Assembly (NCBI GenBank): GCA_009774175.1 | Contig: VSNG01000017.1 | Span: forward strand, 1 to 64,000 | Length of the DNA stretch: 64,000 nucleotides | From: Lachnospiraceae bacterium | GTDB taxonomy: Bacteria; Bacillota; Clostridia; Lachnospirales; Lachnospiraceae | Reading direction: 5' to 3' | Shown here: one piece after another, positions 1 through 9,250 of the stretch | How positions within the stretch are numbered: position 1 is the first letter of the stretch | Layout: the number at the start of each line of letters is the position of its first letter | Notes under the pieces: model-generated | Told to the model about the DNA's origin: nothing | Seen by the model: the letters and a program-made list of their open reading frames with translations, nothing else | The model's database searches: none | Program-made: the position numbers and the translations under genes

Positions 1-140
1 ATTAAGCAACTTGCATATTTTTTTCTTTTTTGCGGTTATCTTATGTTCATATTGTACAATAGCAGGAAATTATAGTAAATAGCTTTTTGAATTTTTTTAG
101 TATTTTTTGAACTATTTAAATTTACGTAAATTTATTCATT
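1..140. other. AT-rich intergenic region
   Basis: No gene is visible in this very AT-rich stretch next to the 3' end of a minus-strand gene. The one structured element is a perfect 16-bp palindrome, AAATTTACGTAAATTT, at 118-133. It lies about 10 bases past the stop codon of that gene and has no clear T-run, so it could be a weak terminator or a protein-binding site. Confidence 0.4.
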
Positions 141-419
141 TTAATAATCCTGTTTAAAAGCGCGCCATTTATCATAGGGACAGCTGTTTTTCTTCATTGC
201 CGCACGCAGCTCCACAAAGCAGCCGCACGCCCTGCACATGCCGTCCAAAAGCAGATCGCACTCTTTGCAGAGCGAAAGCCGCGTTTCATAAAGCGGCGTT
301 TCCACCTTTAAATCCTCGTCCAGATTGGCAATATAATCATGCAGATTTTGAAAATACGCCGCCTGATCCATGTCCCTGGTGAGACATTTGCGGCAGACGC
401 GCCAGGTTTCCTTTTCCAT
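141..419 (-). CDS. Small cysteine-rich protein (DUF6171-like)
   Basis: A 92-residue protein with several CxxC pairs (CRKC near the N-terminus, CKEC in the middle, CRACGC further on, and a last Cys near the C-terminus). This spacing suggests a small zinc-binding fold. It resembles DUF6171-type proteins of Lachnospiraceae, but I name that family from memory. The start at 419 is chosen because AAAGGGG lies at good spacing before it; an upstream in-frame ATG at 488 has no such site. No signal peptide or membrane segment is seen. Function is unknown, and neither neighbour gives a hint. Confidence 0.6.
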   Translation of the reverse strand: MEKETWRVCRKCLTRDMDQAAYFQNLHDYIANLDEDLKVETPLYETRLSLCKECDLLLDGMCRACGCFVELRAAMKKNSCPYDKWRAFKQDY

Positions 420-530
420 GGCTGCACCCCTTTCTCTTACAAAAGCCCGTTCCTTCCCCCCTGATTCTATGAAACAAGAAAGGAACACAGCCGAAACCGT
501 GCTCCTTTTTTTGCGGATTTTCCAGTCTGA

Positions 531-2042
531 TCAGCGAATCCGGAAGCTGATTACGCTGCCTGCCGGCGCGGTAAAGCTGATCTCCCCATCCTTCACCTCA
601 TAGGCGGTAAACGCTTCCTCCTTCACCTTCTCCGGCTCGTCAAAGGTGTTGTGGGCATGCATCTCCCCCTTTAAAACAGCCGCCGTAATCTCACTAGGCT
701 TAAGTTCCATAAAGGACATCTCTACCGGCGCGTCCTCCTCCGTCGAAAGATTGGTCAGCGTCACGTTCACATACCCGTCCTTGTCCACAGACACGGACTC
801 ATCCAAAAACGGCACCTGGCATTCCTTCTGTGTGCCTATGTTCTTGTTGCCCTCAATACAGCTCTCCAGAAGATCGGCGTCCTGATGATGCTTATACATA
901 TGGAATACATGGTAAGTGGGCGTCAAAATCATCTTCGGCCCTTCCGTCAGGATCACGGACTGCAGCACATTGACCATCTGCGCGATGCAGGCCATCTTTA
1001 CGCGGTCGCAGTGTTTGTTAAAAATATTGAGCGTAACGCCCGCAACCACCGCGTCGCGCATGGTGTTTTGCTGGTAGAGAAAGCCCGGATTGGTGCCCGG
1101 CTCCACGTCAAACCAGCAGCCCCACTCGTCCACGATCATGCCGATCTTCTTCTCCGGATCATACTGATCCATGATCGCGCCGTGACGCTCTACCAGTTCT
1201 TTCATGTAAATCGCCTTCTCCATGGTCTGATACCAGACGTCTTCGTCAAATTCGGTAGCGCTGCCCTTGTTGTCCCACCCGCCGGGATGCACGTAATAAT
1301 GAAGCGACAGACCGTCCATGTAACCGTTGGGAATATTATTGGGCTGCGGCGGCGCAAAACAGGTCTTAAGCACGCCCTCCGTCCATACATAATCCGCCAC
1401 GTTGGGGCCGCCGCATACCTTCTTTATGGGCGCCGCATTGTCATAATGCCGCACATAGGTCTGGTATCTTCTGTACAGATTGGCATAGTACTCCGGCGTC
1501 ATATTGCCGCCGCAGCCCCAGTTTTCATTGCCCACACCAAAATAATCAATCTTCCAGGGCTTCTCGTGTCCGTTTTTCTTGCGCAGATCCGCCATGGGGG
1601 AGACGCCGTCGAAGGTCATGTACTCCACCCATTCGCTCATCTCCTGCACTGTGCCGCTTCCCACGTTTCCGTTCACATAGGTCTTACAGCCAAGCTGCTC
1701 GCAGAGCTCGAAAAACTCGTGGGTGCCGAAGCTGTTGTCCTCCACCACGCCGCCCCAGTGGGTGTTTATCATCTTTTTACGGTTTTCTTTGGGGCCGATG
1801 CCGTCCCTCCAGTGGTACTCGTCCGCAAAACAGCCGCCCGGCCAACGCAGTAAGGGAATCTGCATTTCTTTCAAAGCATCGACCACATCCTTACGCATAC
1901 CGTTTACATTTGGAATATCGGAATCTTCCCCAACATAAAGGCCTTCATAAATACATCTGCCCAGATGCTCCGAAAAATGCCCGTAAATCTCAGGGTTGAT
2001 ATGCCCCTTCTTGTTTTTCTCATTAATAAATAATTTTGCCAT
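531..2042 (-). CDS. abfA: Alpha-L-arabinofuranosidase, GH51
   Basis: Retaining exo-enzyme that removes terminal alpha-L-arabinofuranosyl units from arabino-oligosaccharides. About 503 residues, the usual length for cytoplasmic GH51 enzymes, with no signal peptide. The N-terminus carries the family pattern (INPEIYGHFSEHLGRCIYEG, then RWPGGCF). The acid/base Glu is in GVGNENWG (about residue 173) and the nucleophile Glu in VDEWG (about residue 306); a C-terminal beta-domain follows. The start at 2042 has AGGAGG upstream; an earlier in-frame ATG at 2084 does not. It follows the GH43 gene on the same strand with an 84-base gap, so the two likely form an operon that breaks arabinan-derived oligosaccharides inside the cell. 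Confidence 0.93.
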   Translation of the reverse strand: MAKLFINEKNKKGHINPEIYGHFSEHLGRCIYEGLYVGEDSDIPNVNGMRKDVVDALKEMQIPLLRWPGGCFADEYHWRDGIGPKENRKKMINTHWGGVVEDNSFGTHEFFELCEQLGCKTYVNGNVGSGTVQEMSEWVEYMTFDGVSPMADLRKKNGHEKPWKIDYFGVGNENWGCGGNMTPEYYANLYRRYQTYVRHYDNAAPIKKVCGGPNVADYVWTEGVLKTCFAPPQPNNIPNGYMDGLSLHYYVHPGGWDNKGSATEFDEDVWYQTMEKAIYMKELVERHGAIMDQYDPEKKIGMIVDEWGCWFDVEPGTNPGFLYQQNTMRDAVVAGVTLNIFNKHCDRVKMACIAQMVNVLQSVILTEGPKMILTPTYHVFHMYKHHQDADLLESCIEGNKNIGTQKECQVPFLDESVSVDKDGYVNVTLTNLSTEEDAPVEMSFMELKPSEITAAVLKGEMHAHNTFDEPEKVKEEAFTAYEVKDGEISFTAPAGSVISFRIR

Positions 2043-2126
2043 ACCTGCTCTTTTTTCCTCCTGAATATATTTTATGTAAACCACTTTGTCTTATGGCTTC
2101 AATTACATGATTGTAAACAGTGAAAA

Positions 2127-3071
2127 TTATGTAAACTTAAATACCGGTCTGCCGTCCTTCCAGCCAAATTTCATCAGCATCGCATGGCGGTTCGGATTAT
2201 AGAGCGGATTCCCCTCGATTTCCGTCTCCGTCCTGGCGTGATAAACCATAATATCATTGCCTTCCTCATCCACGGTAAAGCTGTTGTGCCCCGGCCCGTA
2301 AACGCCAAGCTCCCAGTCCGACTGCAGCACCGGATAACGCTCCTTCTTCCAGGATAGCGGATCTAATAAATCCGAATCTTCATCCGCCGTGAGCATGCCC
2401 ATACAATAGGCCACTCCCGTCTCCGAAGCGGAATAGGTCATAAATATCCTGCCGTTTCGCTTCAAAACGGCCGGCCCCTCGTTTACCCAAAAGCCCACGC
2501 GCTCCCAGTCATAATCCGGCGTAGTCAAAAGCACCTGTACGGTCTTTAATTTATAGGGAGTCTCCATCTCGGCTATGTAGAGATTGGAAATCTGTTTTCC
2601 CACGCCCACCTTTTCCGCCCATATGTAATACCATTTCCCTTTATTTTCAAACACCGTGCCGTCCAGAGAAAAGGCTTCAAAAGAAAACAGATCGTCGCTA
2701 GCCCTCCCCATCTTGCCCTTTTCTATCCACCTGCCGGTCATAGGGTCCGCATCCCGGCACTCCAGCACATAAGGCCGGATATTCCACACATCGTCCTTAT
2801 CGCCGCCTGCATAATAAATATACCACACATTATCAATATAATGAAGCTCCGGTGCCCAGATATGACAGCTCATAATCCCCGATTCATGCTTATGCCAGAT
2901 CTCCACCTCTTCGGCATCCGCAAGTCCCGCCAGCGTATCCGACCTGCGCAGCACAATCCCATCATAGGCAGGCACAGAAGCCGTAAAATAGTAGCTGTCG
3001 TCCGTGTGCCTATACACATACGGGTCTGCACGCTGTAAAATCCATGGTTTGTTATACTGCAATTCGTTCAT
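2127..3071 (-). CDS. GH43 family exo-alpha-1,5-L-arabinofuranosidase-like enzyme
   Basis: Five-bladed beta-propeller glycoside hydrolase of about 314 residues without a signal peptide. The catalytic-base Asp is in the N-terminal RADPYVYR, the TASVPAYDGIVLRRSD and HIWAPELHYI segments are family-typical, and the acid Glu is in NEGPAVLKRNGR. The pattern resembles subfamily 26 exo-1,5-arabinofuranosidases; the subfamily is my recollection. The start at 3071 is supported by GGAGGTAAGG five bases upstream. The ATG at 3083 overlaps that Shine-Dalgarno sequence and is rejected. Its stop codon lies inside one copy of the 10-mer described below (sense strand AAGTTTACATAA, encoding K-F-T-stop). It is upstream of the GH51 gene and probably co-transcribed with it. 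Confidence 0.85.
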   Translation of the reverse strand: MNELQYNKPWILQRADPYVYRHTDDSYYFTASVPAYDGIVLRRSDTLAGLADAEEVEIWHKHESGIMSCHIWAPELHYIDNVWYIYYAGGDKDDVWNIRPYVLECRDADPMTGRWIEKGKMGRASDDLFSFEAFSLDGTVFENKGKWYYIWAEKVGVGKQISNLYIAEMETPYKLKTVQVLLTTPDYDWERVGFWVNEGPAVLKRNGRIFMTYSASETGVAYCMGMLTADEDSDLLDPLSWKKERYPVLQSDWELGVYGPGHNSFTVDEEGNDIMVYHARTETEIEGNPLYNPNRHAMLMKFGWKDGRPVFKFT

Positions 3072-3194
3072 CCTTACCTCCATTCCGACTGCATTTCCAG
3101 GAAGTCTTTTTATTTCTATAAATTATTTTAATTGTATCTAAAATTATATGAGATTTTTCCTCATAAAGCAACCGTTTCTTTTAAATTATTTGAA

Positions 3195-3222
3195 TTGTCT
3201 GATAAAAAATTTTTCAGACCAA
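3195..3222. promoter_or_regulatory. Inverted repeat in divergent promoter region
   Basis: The stretch between the GH43 gene (leftward) and the amidotransferase gene (rightward) contains TTGTCTGA, an AT-only spacer, then TCAGACCAA, an imperfect inverted repeat with about 8-bp arms. Its place between two divergent starts suits an operator, or a hairpin in the leader of the rightward transcript. No regulator gene lies next to it. Confidence 0.35.
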
Positions 3223-3279
3223 TATTCTCCTTCTGCATATGATAAAGTAATCTTTCCCACCGCAAAAGGAGCCGGCGCC

Positions 3280-3915
3280 ATGTCCCCTCAACCTTCTGTG
3301 ATAATCGCAGGCCGAAGCAAAGATACAAAAAACTATGAAAAGGCGCTGGAACGGCTGGGCGTTTTCCACCGCACCGTCCTCGATCCCGAAACCGCCTGTC
3401 AGGCCACCCATCTGCTTCTCCCCGGCGGCGGCGACATAACGCCCGCCTTTTTCGGTCAGAAAGACCGCGGTTCCCGAAACATTGATACCGAGCTTGATAT
3501 CCTGCAGCTGCGGCTTCTTTCCTGTTTTGTGGCACAAAAAAAGCCCGTGCTGGGCATCTGTAAGGGACTGCAGCTGATCAACGTGCATTTCGGCGGCGAC
3601 GTAATACAGCACATCGACACCGCCGACGCGCACAAATGGAAGGACTGCGACCAGTTTCATCCCGTATGGCGCTGTGAACTGAGCCGTCTGGATTTCTTTT
3701 ATCAGCTCTACGGCACAAGCGCCATGGTAAATTCCGCCCACCATCAGGCCGCAGGCCGCATGGGCGACGGGCTGATCCCGGTCTGCCGTGCCGTAGATAA
3801 TGTGATCGAAGGACTGACTCACAAAGCTCTCCCCGTTCTGGCCGTGCAATGGCATCCGGAACGGCTTCCCGACGGGCGGGGCGATTCCCTTTTCTCCTAC
3901 TTCCTTTCACTGTGA
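3280..3915 (+). CDS. Class I glutamine amidotransferase-like (peptidase C26, PuuD-type)
   Basis: About 211 residues. The fold is that of gamma-glutamyl-gamma-aminobutyrate hydrolases: LLLPGGGDITP, nucleophile Cys in VLGICKGLQLIN, and the His-Glu pair in AVQWHPER near the C-terminus. Enzymes of this family cleave gamma-glutamyl amides or act as free-standing amidotransferases; the true substrate here is unknown. The start at 3280 has AAGGAG nine bases upstream; a longer in-frame version from 3148 runs through AT-rich DNA without a ribosome site. The 3' end overlaps the convergent hydrolase gene by 19 bases. Confidence 0.85.
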   Translation: MSPQPSVIIAGRSKDTKNYEKALERLGVFHRTVLDPETACQATHLLLPGGGDITPAFFGQKDRGSRNIDTELDILQLRLLSCFVAQKKPVLGICKGLQLINVHFGGDVIQHIDTADAHKWKDCDQFHPVWRCELSRLDFFYQLYGTSAMVNSAHHQAAGRMGDGLIPVCRAVDNVIEGLTHKALPVLAVQWHPERLPDGRGDSLFSYFLSL

Positions 3916-5003
3916 GCCAGCTCCTTTGCATGAAGGGAAACCGTCTCAAAAAAAGCCCGCATAATCTGCGTCACCACATCGGCCGTCTCTTCGTCCACCT
4001 CGCTTATGGCTTTGCCGATCTTCTGCACGCAGGTAATCCAGTGGGCTGAAAAATCTATGAGATTATCCGTCTCAGACGCCTGTACCGCCCGGTACAGGGT
4101 ATCCACAAAAATGTGCATCTGCGCCTGATCAAGCGACAGAATCCACTCATTCAGCGTCTGATCCACAAACCTGCGCCCCGGCCGTATCTCGTCCGCCAGA
4201 CGAAAATCATCTTCCTTCACCAGCCAGGTATACGGATTGTGCTGGGCAAGCCCGATGGTCTTACTCTCCACCACACGGTAATCGCCCTCCGTATACAGAA
4301 GCATCCCTACCAGAGAGGAGCGCGGCACGGTCTTGTGAATGCGTCCCTCTATCTCCTGCCACGCGCCCTGCTTTCTGACCTCCGGCCGAAACCCCGGTCC
4401 GTCATGGTCATAGATTGCGTCAATCCTCTCCCGCACCTGAGGGTCGCAATGCATGGCCGCGTAAACCGCAAAATTCCCTCCCTTGGAATGGCCGCCCACC
4501 ATAAACGATCCCGAAAATGTCTGCGCCGCCTGCGAAAGATACTGTACGCTCCGTTTCTGCCCGGGCACCGGCTCCGAAAAGGCCAGATTTAAGTCCTCCT
4601 TCCAGCCCACAATATTCTCATCCGTGCCCCGGAACACCACATAGACCAGTTTTTCGGTCAGACCGCATACCACGGCGGAAAACTGGCTTTCCTGCTCCGG
4701 TTCAATTCGGTTTACATAATTCCACAGACGCATATTCCCGAAACGCCTGCCCCTAAGCGCTCCCAAAAACAGAGCTGTGTTATTCTTCCGATAACGCTCA
4801 TCTGCATAGAGATGATCATAGTCCCCATGGGCGGCAATCTCCTCCAGACTCATCGGCGCCCTCTCTTCCTCCGGCCCCGGCACGATACCGTCAAACTTCA
4901 AATAGGAAAGCTGGCTGATCACCAGACTATCCACTTCACTGAAGGGCTTCTCCTCCAGACTGTAATCGCCGTATTCTTTCAGATAGTCCAAAATGGTTCC
5001 CAT
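3897..5003 (-). CDS. DUF2974-type alpha/beta hydrolase
   Basis: Soluble protein of about 368 residues resembling the DUF2974 (Mbeg1-like) lipase-fold family. The nucleophile elbow GGHSKGGNFAVYAA contains the G-x-S-x-G pattern. The N-terminus MGTILDYLKEYGDYSLEEKPF is typical of the family in clostridia, and no signal peptide is present. The start at 5003 lies two bases after the stop of the nucleoid-associated protein gene, with GGAGG inside the end of that gene, so the pair is probably translationally coupled. Substrate unknown. Confidence 0.8.
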   Translation of the reverse strand: MGTILDYLKEYGDYSLEEKPFSEVDSLVISQLSYLKFDGIVPGPEEERAPMSLEEIAAHGDYDHLYADERYRKNNTALFLGALRGRRFGNMRLWNYVNRIEPEQESQFSAVVCGLTEKLVYVVFRGTDENIVGWKEDLNLAFSEPVPGQKRSVQYLSQAAQTFSGSFMVGGHSKGGNFAVYAAMHCDPQVRERIDAIYDHDGPGFRPEVRKQGAWQEIEGRIHKTVPRSSLVGMLLYTEGDYRVVESKTIGLAQHNPYTWLVKEDDFRLADEIRPGRRFVDQTLNEWILSLDQAQMHIFVDTLYRAVQASETDNLIDFSAHWITCVQKIGKAISEVDEETADVVTQIMRAFFETVSLHAKELAHSERK

Positions 5004-5005
5004 AC

Positions 5006-6028
5006 TCAGATTCTGGCCTCCAGATGCTCGATATTCTTGATCAGGACGCTGACCGTCCCGTCCGGATTGGTGATAAACTCCACACACCCCGGGTTCTTAT
5101 ACTGCTCCATGGGAATTTTGATCTCGATCCCGGTATCCGTAAAAAGATGCTGATTCTGATATTTACGCGTCGTATTCTCACTCTGCGGCTCGATCTTTTC
5201 CCTGACCATATTATACTTTTCCATTTTATCCTGAAATGCTGCCTTTAATTCCGGCTGGTCGTCAAATATTTTTTCCCCAATTTCCTCCACCGCGAAACCG
5301 CCGTTTTCTTCAATTTCCTCCTGTATAATACTCTTGGCCCGCATCTGTCTCTCAAAGCGTTCCGTCTCCGCAAAACCTTCCTTCTGCACGCTCTCCACAG
5401 CCCGTCCCACTATGGACAGCTTCGACTTGTGGGAGAGATGGGCGCTGCACTTCAAAAAAAGAAAGGAAAAATAATCCGTCTTTTCGCCGTTGACCTCATA
5501 CTTTTTCTCCACCACCCAAAGCGCAAGATCGGAAAGTCTGATAATCGCCGCTTCTGTGAGACGCTGCGTCTGAGAAGGCAGAAGGGATTTGTGCCGGATC
5601 AACTCGTTGCTGTTGCCCTCGCCCTCCAGAGGCATTGTCCTGTGCGTGTACTGAGCCTTATAGTTCATCTTGAGCAGGCCGAGATACTCTTCCTCCCCCT
5701 CCCGAAACCGAACCACCATAAGATCCGCCGGCGGAATGTCAATATTGGCGCTCATGATTTCAAACAACAACCCGGCAATCTCCTGACTCACCGCTATGAA
5801 ATTTTCATCCTCATAGGCCGAAAGCAGTTGAAAGACCTCCGATTCCTTCTCGTAAAAACGGCATTCTCTGGCGTCGTCCCCGCCGCCGATCCGCCCGATA
5901 TGCTCCCGCACAAAATCCGCCACCTCCGAACCGAACGCAAGCTCCGTATCGGAAAACACCGGCATACCAATCGTGGGGTCCAATATATGGACGATAAGCT
6001 GTTTTATCCTGATTTCTTCTTTTATCAT
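5006..6028 (-). CDS. Nucleoid-associated protein (NdpA/YejK-like)
   Basis: 340 residues. The N-terminal half (IRIKQLIVHILDP, then EIAGLLFEIM, then LMVVRFREGEEEYLGLLKMNY) matches the 37-kDa nucleoid-associated protein family, known in enterobacteria as YejK/NdpA. The role in Firmicutes is not established. GGGAGG precedes the start. It leads a two-gene unit with the DUF2974 hydrolase (2-base gap), which suggests a shared function that cannot be named from sequence alone. Confidence 0.75.
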   Translation of the reverse strand: MIKEEIRIKQLIVHILDPTIGMPVFSDTELAFGSEVADFVREHIGRIGGGDDARECRFYEKESEVFQLLSAYEDENFIAVSQEIAGLLFEIMSANIDIPPADLMVVRFREGEEEYLGLLKMNYKAQYTHRTMPLEGEGNSNELIRHKSLLPSQTQRLTEAAIIRLSDLALWVVEKKYEVNGEKTDYFSFLFLKCSAHLSHKSKLSIVGRAVESVQKEGFAETERFERQMRAKSIIQEEIEENGGFAVEEIGEKIFDDQPELKAAFQDKMEKYNMVREKIEPQSENTTRKYQNQHLFTDTGIEIKIPMEQYKNPGCVEFITNPDGTVSVLIKNIEHLEARI

Positions 6029-6080
6029 AGGTTTTTCCTCCCGTTTGGCCGAACCAGATTAAACGTAAGCCGAACAATCA

Positions 6081-6467
6081 CTAATTGTATTTTCCCGGAT
6101 AATCTGTTCCGGTTTCGCTCTGCATTAAGTTTACATAATATTGCGGATTCTGTTCCATCAGCAGCATGGTGTGAAACGCTTCCAGAAGCATCCTGTCCCC
6201 ATTACTCTTCATCTGGGTGCGGTCCCTGTCAAGCTGCGCCTTGAAATGATCCATCTGCCAGACCATAATGTCAATCAGGCTGTAGCCCGCCACCTGATAC
6301 TCACAGAGAAAATTCTGATGCTCCAGATAGTACAGAAACTCCTTCAATACGCCCTCCGAAGCTGTGAGCATCTCAAAGAAATGTCCAAGAAAGGTCTCGT
6401 CTTCACCCGCATAATGACAAAGTGCTTTCGCCCACGCAAAGGCCCTTGCCCTCTCCTCCTCTTTCAT
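6081..6467 (-). CDS. Hypothetical protein, helical
   Basis: About 128 residues, predicted mainly alpha-helical, soluble, with no recognised motif. The start at 6467 is chosen because AAGGAGGAG lies eight bases upstream; the longer form from 6518 would read through that site. It sits upstream of, and probably with, the nucleoid-associated protein and hydrolase genes (53-base gap). One copy of the 10-mer lies inside the gene, encoding Tyr-Val-Asn. Confidence 0.65.
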   Translation of the reverse strand: MKEEERARAFAWAKALCHYAGEDETFLGHFFEMLTASEGVLKEFLYYLEHQNFLCEYQVAGYSLIDIMVWQMDHFKAQLDRDRTQMKSNGDRMLLEAFHTMLLMEQNPQYYVNLMQSETGTDYPGKYN

Positions 6468-6567
6468 ATGCTTCTCCTCCTTCCGTTCCCCTTTTCCCAG
6501 GTTCTTTTTTCGCGCCATTCCACATAGGATATGCTAACAACCAAAGGATGTACCCTTTCTGACGACT

Positions 6568-7881
6568 ATGGCGATCTTAGAACAAATCAACGATCTGATG
6601 TGGGGCTTTCCCCTGCTTGTCCTGCTTATGGGCACCCATATTTATTTCACCTGCCGACTTCGTTTTCCGCAGAGAAATCTTTTTCGGGCGATCCGTCTCT
6701 CCCTGTTTCCGACAGAAGATGCGTCCCATGCCGGGAAAAGCAAACGCAATCTTTCCCCCTTTGGCGCCCTTTCCACCACGCTTGCGGCCACACTGGGCAC
6801 CGGTAATATTATCGGCGTTTCCACCGCCGTCGCCCTCGGCGGCCCCGGCGCCATTTTCTGGTGCTGGATCACCGGTATTCTTGGCATGGCCACCTCCTAC
6901 GGCGAGTGCTATTTAAGCGTGCTTTATCGGCAGAAGCGAAAGGACGGCGTCTATACCGGCGGTCCTATGTATGTACTCAAAAACGGTTTACATAATAATA
7001 TAGCCGGCGGTTTCTATGCCTTCTGCACACTGACCGCCGCTTTCGGCGTGGGCTGCACTACCCAGGCTAACTCCGTTACCGGGGCGGCCGTCCAAAGCTT
7101 CGGACTTTCTCCCCATCTGGTGGGCATTGCTCTCGCCGCGGTGACGGGAGCCGTCATTCTTGGCGGCATCAAAAGCATCGGTACTCTCTGCGAGCGCACC
7201 GTTCCTGCCATTACCATTCTCTATCTGCTGGGCTGTCTGCTGTTACTTGTTCTCTACAGACATCAGCTGGCCGCCGCCGTCATCTGGATTCTAAAGGACG
7301 CCTTCTCCTTTGCGGGCTTTGCCGGCGGTGTGGCCGGCGCCGGGCTGCAGCGGGCGCTTCGCTACGGCATCGCAAGAGGGCTTTTCACCAATGAAGCCGG
7401 CATCGGCACTGCGGCCATCGCCGCGGCGGCATCCGACACCGAAGACCCCGCCATACAGGCCTATGTCTCCATGACCGCTGTTTTCTGGGATACCGTCGTC
7501 ATGTGCCTGCTTACCGGCCTTGTCATTGTCTGCAACATGCTCTATGACCCGGCTTCCACTGCCGGCGCCGCAGAAACCGACCTGACCGCCGCCGCTTTCT
7601 CCCATCTTCCCTATGTGGGAGACGCATTTCTCACCGTCTCCCTGTGCGCTTTCGCCGTAACCACACTGATCGGCTGGTCCTATTTTGGGGAAAAAGCCAC
7701 CGAATATCTGGCCGGCACCAGAAGCATTCCTGTCTATAAGCTGTGTTACATTCTCATGATCTACCTGGGCGCCATCATTCCCATGCGTCTGGTATGGGAA
7801 TGTACCGACCTGATCAACGGCTTCATGGCGCTGCCAAACCTGCTGGCGCTCTGGGCCCTGCGCCGGCAGATTAAATCATGA
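6568..7881 (+). CDS. Sodium:alanine symporter family protein (AGCS)
   Basis: Membrane carrier of 437 residues with about ten hydrophobic segments. Family marks include GTGNIIGVSTAVALGGPGAIFWCW near residue 75, PMYVLKNG, GLFTNEAGIGTAAIAAAA near residue 275, and IGWSYFGEKA near the C-terminus. Members import alanine or glycine with sodium. No strong Shine-Dalgarno sequence precedes the ATG; the only purine run is about 18 bases upstream. The 3' end overlaps the convergent MATE gene by 11 bases. Confidence 0.9.
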   Translation: MAILEQINDLMWGFPLLVLLMGTHIYFTCRLRFPQRNLFRAIRLSLFPTEDASHAGKSKRNLSPFGALSTTLAATLGTGNIIGVSTAVALGGPGAIFWCWITGILGMATSYGECYLSVLYRQKRKDGVYTGGPMYVLKNGLHNNIAGGFYAFCTLTAAFGVGCTTQANSVTGAAVQSFGLSPHLVGIALAAVTGAVILGGIKSIGTLCERTVPAITILYLLGCLLLLVLYRHQLAAAVIWILKDAFSFAGFAGGVAGAGLQRALRYGIARGLFTNEAGIGTAAIAAAASDTEDPAIQAYVSMTAVFWDTVVMCLLTGLVIVCNMLYDPASTAGAAETDLTAAAFSHLPYVGDAFLTVSLCAFAVTTLIGWSYFGEKATEYLAGTRSIPVYKLCYILMIYLGAIIPMRLVWECTDLINGFMALPNLLALWALRRQIKS

Positions 7882-9220
7882 TCTCCTCACGCAATGCCCG
7901 CCGCCTGTAGTAGAAATAAAAAGCGATACAGATCAGGGCGGATAAAAGAGAGCCAAGGGGCGCAGCCCACCCCATGGGATAGAGACTGTCGGGAAAATAA
8001 ACGCCCGCCAGATAAGCCCCGGGGATACGAATCATAACAATCGCTATGATATTATGTACAAAGGAAATACCCGCCTTCTGATCTCCACAGAAATACCCGC
8101 TGAAACAAAAATGCACTGCGGCGAAAAGCGTATCAAAGGCATAGGCCCGCAGATAAGCGCAGCCCGCAGCCAGCACCAGAGCGTCTCTGGTAAACAGCCC
8201 CACCAGCGTCTGTGGCAGGAACTGGTTATAGAGGGCGCAAAAGGCGCCCCAGCACACCGTAATCAAAAGGCCAAGGCCAAGGGACGCCCTTGCCCGCTCC
8301 GGCTTGTTTGCGCCCATGTTTTGGGCCGTAATGGCGGAGATTGCCGAAAGGAACGCCGAAGGAACCAGAAACAGGAAGCTGATAATCTTTTCCACAATTC
8401 CCACCGCCGCCGAGACAACGAGCCCTCTGCTGTTGGCAATCACCGTAATCACGATGAAAGCTACCTGAATCAGACCGTCCTGACAGGCAATGGGTAATCC
8501 CACCTTGCAGATCTGGGCAGCCGTTTCCCTGTCCACCCGAATATCCTGCCTCGTCACCTGAAAACCAAAATCCCGCCCCCGCATCATAACAAGCGAAAAC
8601 ACTACGCTCACAGCCTGTCCCAGAACCGTCCCCAGCGCCGCCCCCGCGGCGCCAAGTCCGTAACCGCCGATCAGAACAAAGTCAAGCGCGATATTCACCA
8701 CACAGGCTACCGCCACAAAATACATGGGCCGCCTGGAATCTCCCGCGCCGCGGAAAATGCCGCTTACCACATTATATGCGGTAATAAAGGGGATGCCGGC
8801 AAAGCAGATAAGCAGATAAAGCCTTGTCTCCGAAACCGCCTCCTGGGGAGTGAGCATAACATTTGTTATTATATTAACGCCCAAAAGCAATATCACCGTA
8901 AGGACTGCCGCGAACGCCGAAAAGAGAACTATCGCGCATCCCACTGTTTTTCCCGCGCCGCGCTCGTCTTTCGCCCCCACATATCTGCCGATACGAACCG
9001 TAGCCCCCATGACGAGCCCGACGATAATCACTGTCAGCATGTGCATGACCTGACTGCCGATGGACACCGCCGTAGTGGTTTCCGAACCGTTATACAGTCC
9101 TACCACAAACAGATCGGCCATACCGTAAAAGGTCTGCATAAAACAGGCCAGAAGATAGGGAAGCGCAAACCGAATCAAATTTTTCCCCACGCTCCCCTGC
9201 GTCAGATCATTCCGTTCCAT
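7871..9220 (-). CDS. MATE family efflux transporter
   Basis: 449 residues with about twelve predicted membrane helices in two homologous halves. The opening NDLTQGSVGKNLIRFALPYLL and FYGMADLFVVG are typical of the clostridial DinF/NorM-like MATE branch, and IPFITAYNVVSGIFRGAGDS and PFGA-like segments follow the family. Such proteins export cationic compounds using sodium or proton gradients; the substrate cannot be told. AAAGGA lies at good spacing before the ATG. A pair of 21-bp direct repeats lies just upstream. Confidence 0.9.
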   Translation of the reverse strand: MERNDLTQGSVGKNLIRFALPYLLACFMQTFYGMADLFVVGLYNGSETTTAVSIGSQVMHMLTVIIVGLVMGATVRIGRYVGAKDERGAGKTVGCAIVLFSAFAAVLTVILLLGVNIITNVMLTPQEAVSETRLYLLICFAGIPFITAYNVVSGIFRGAGDSRRPMYFVAVACVVNIALDFVLIGGYGLGAAGAALGTVLGQAVSVVFSLVMMRGRDFGFQVTRQDIRVDRETAAQICKVGLPIACQDGLIQVAFIVITVIANSRGLVVSAAVGIVEKIISFLFLVPSAFLSAISAITAQNMGANKPERARASLGLGLLITVCWGAFCALYNQFLPQTLVGLFTRDALVLAAGCAYLRAYAFDTLFAAVHFCFSGYFCGDQKAGISFVHNIIAIVMIRIPGAYLAGVYFPDSLYPMGWAAPLGSLLSALICIAFYFYYRRRALREEIMI

Positions 9221-9250
9221 TTTTCATCCTTTCTCCTTAATCTTAAGTAC

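Noticed and set aside
885..1853. 322-codon open frame on the plus strand
   Set aside because: Lies antisense within the GH51 gene, with low-complexity His/Val/Arg-rich translation and no ribosome site. A shadow of the real gene.
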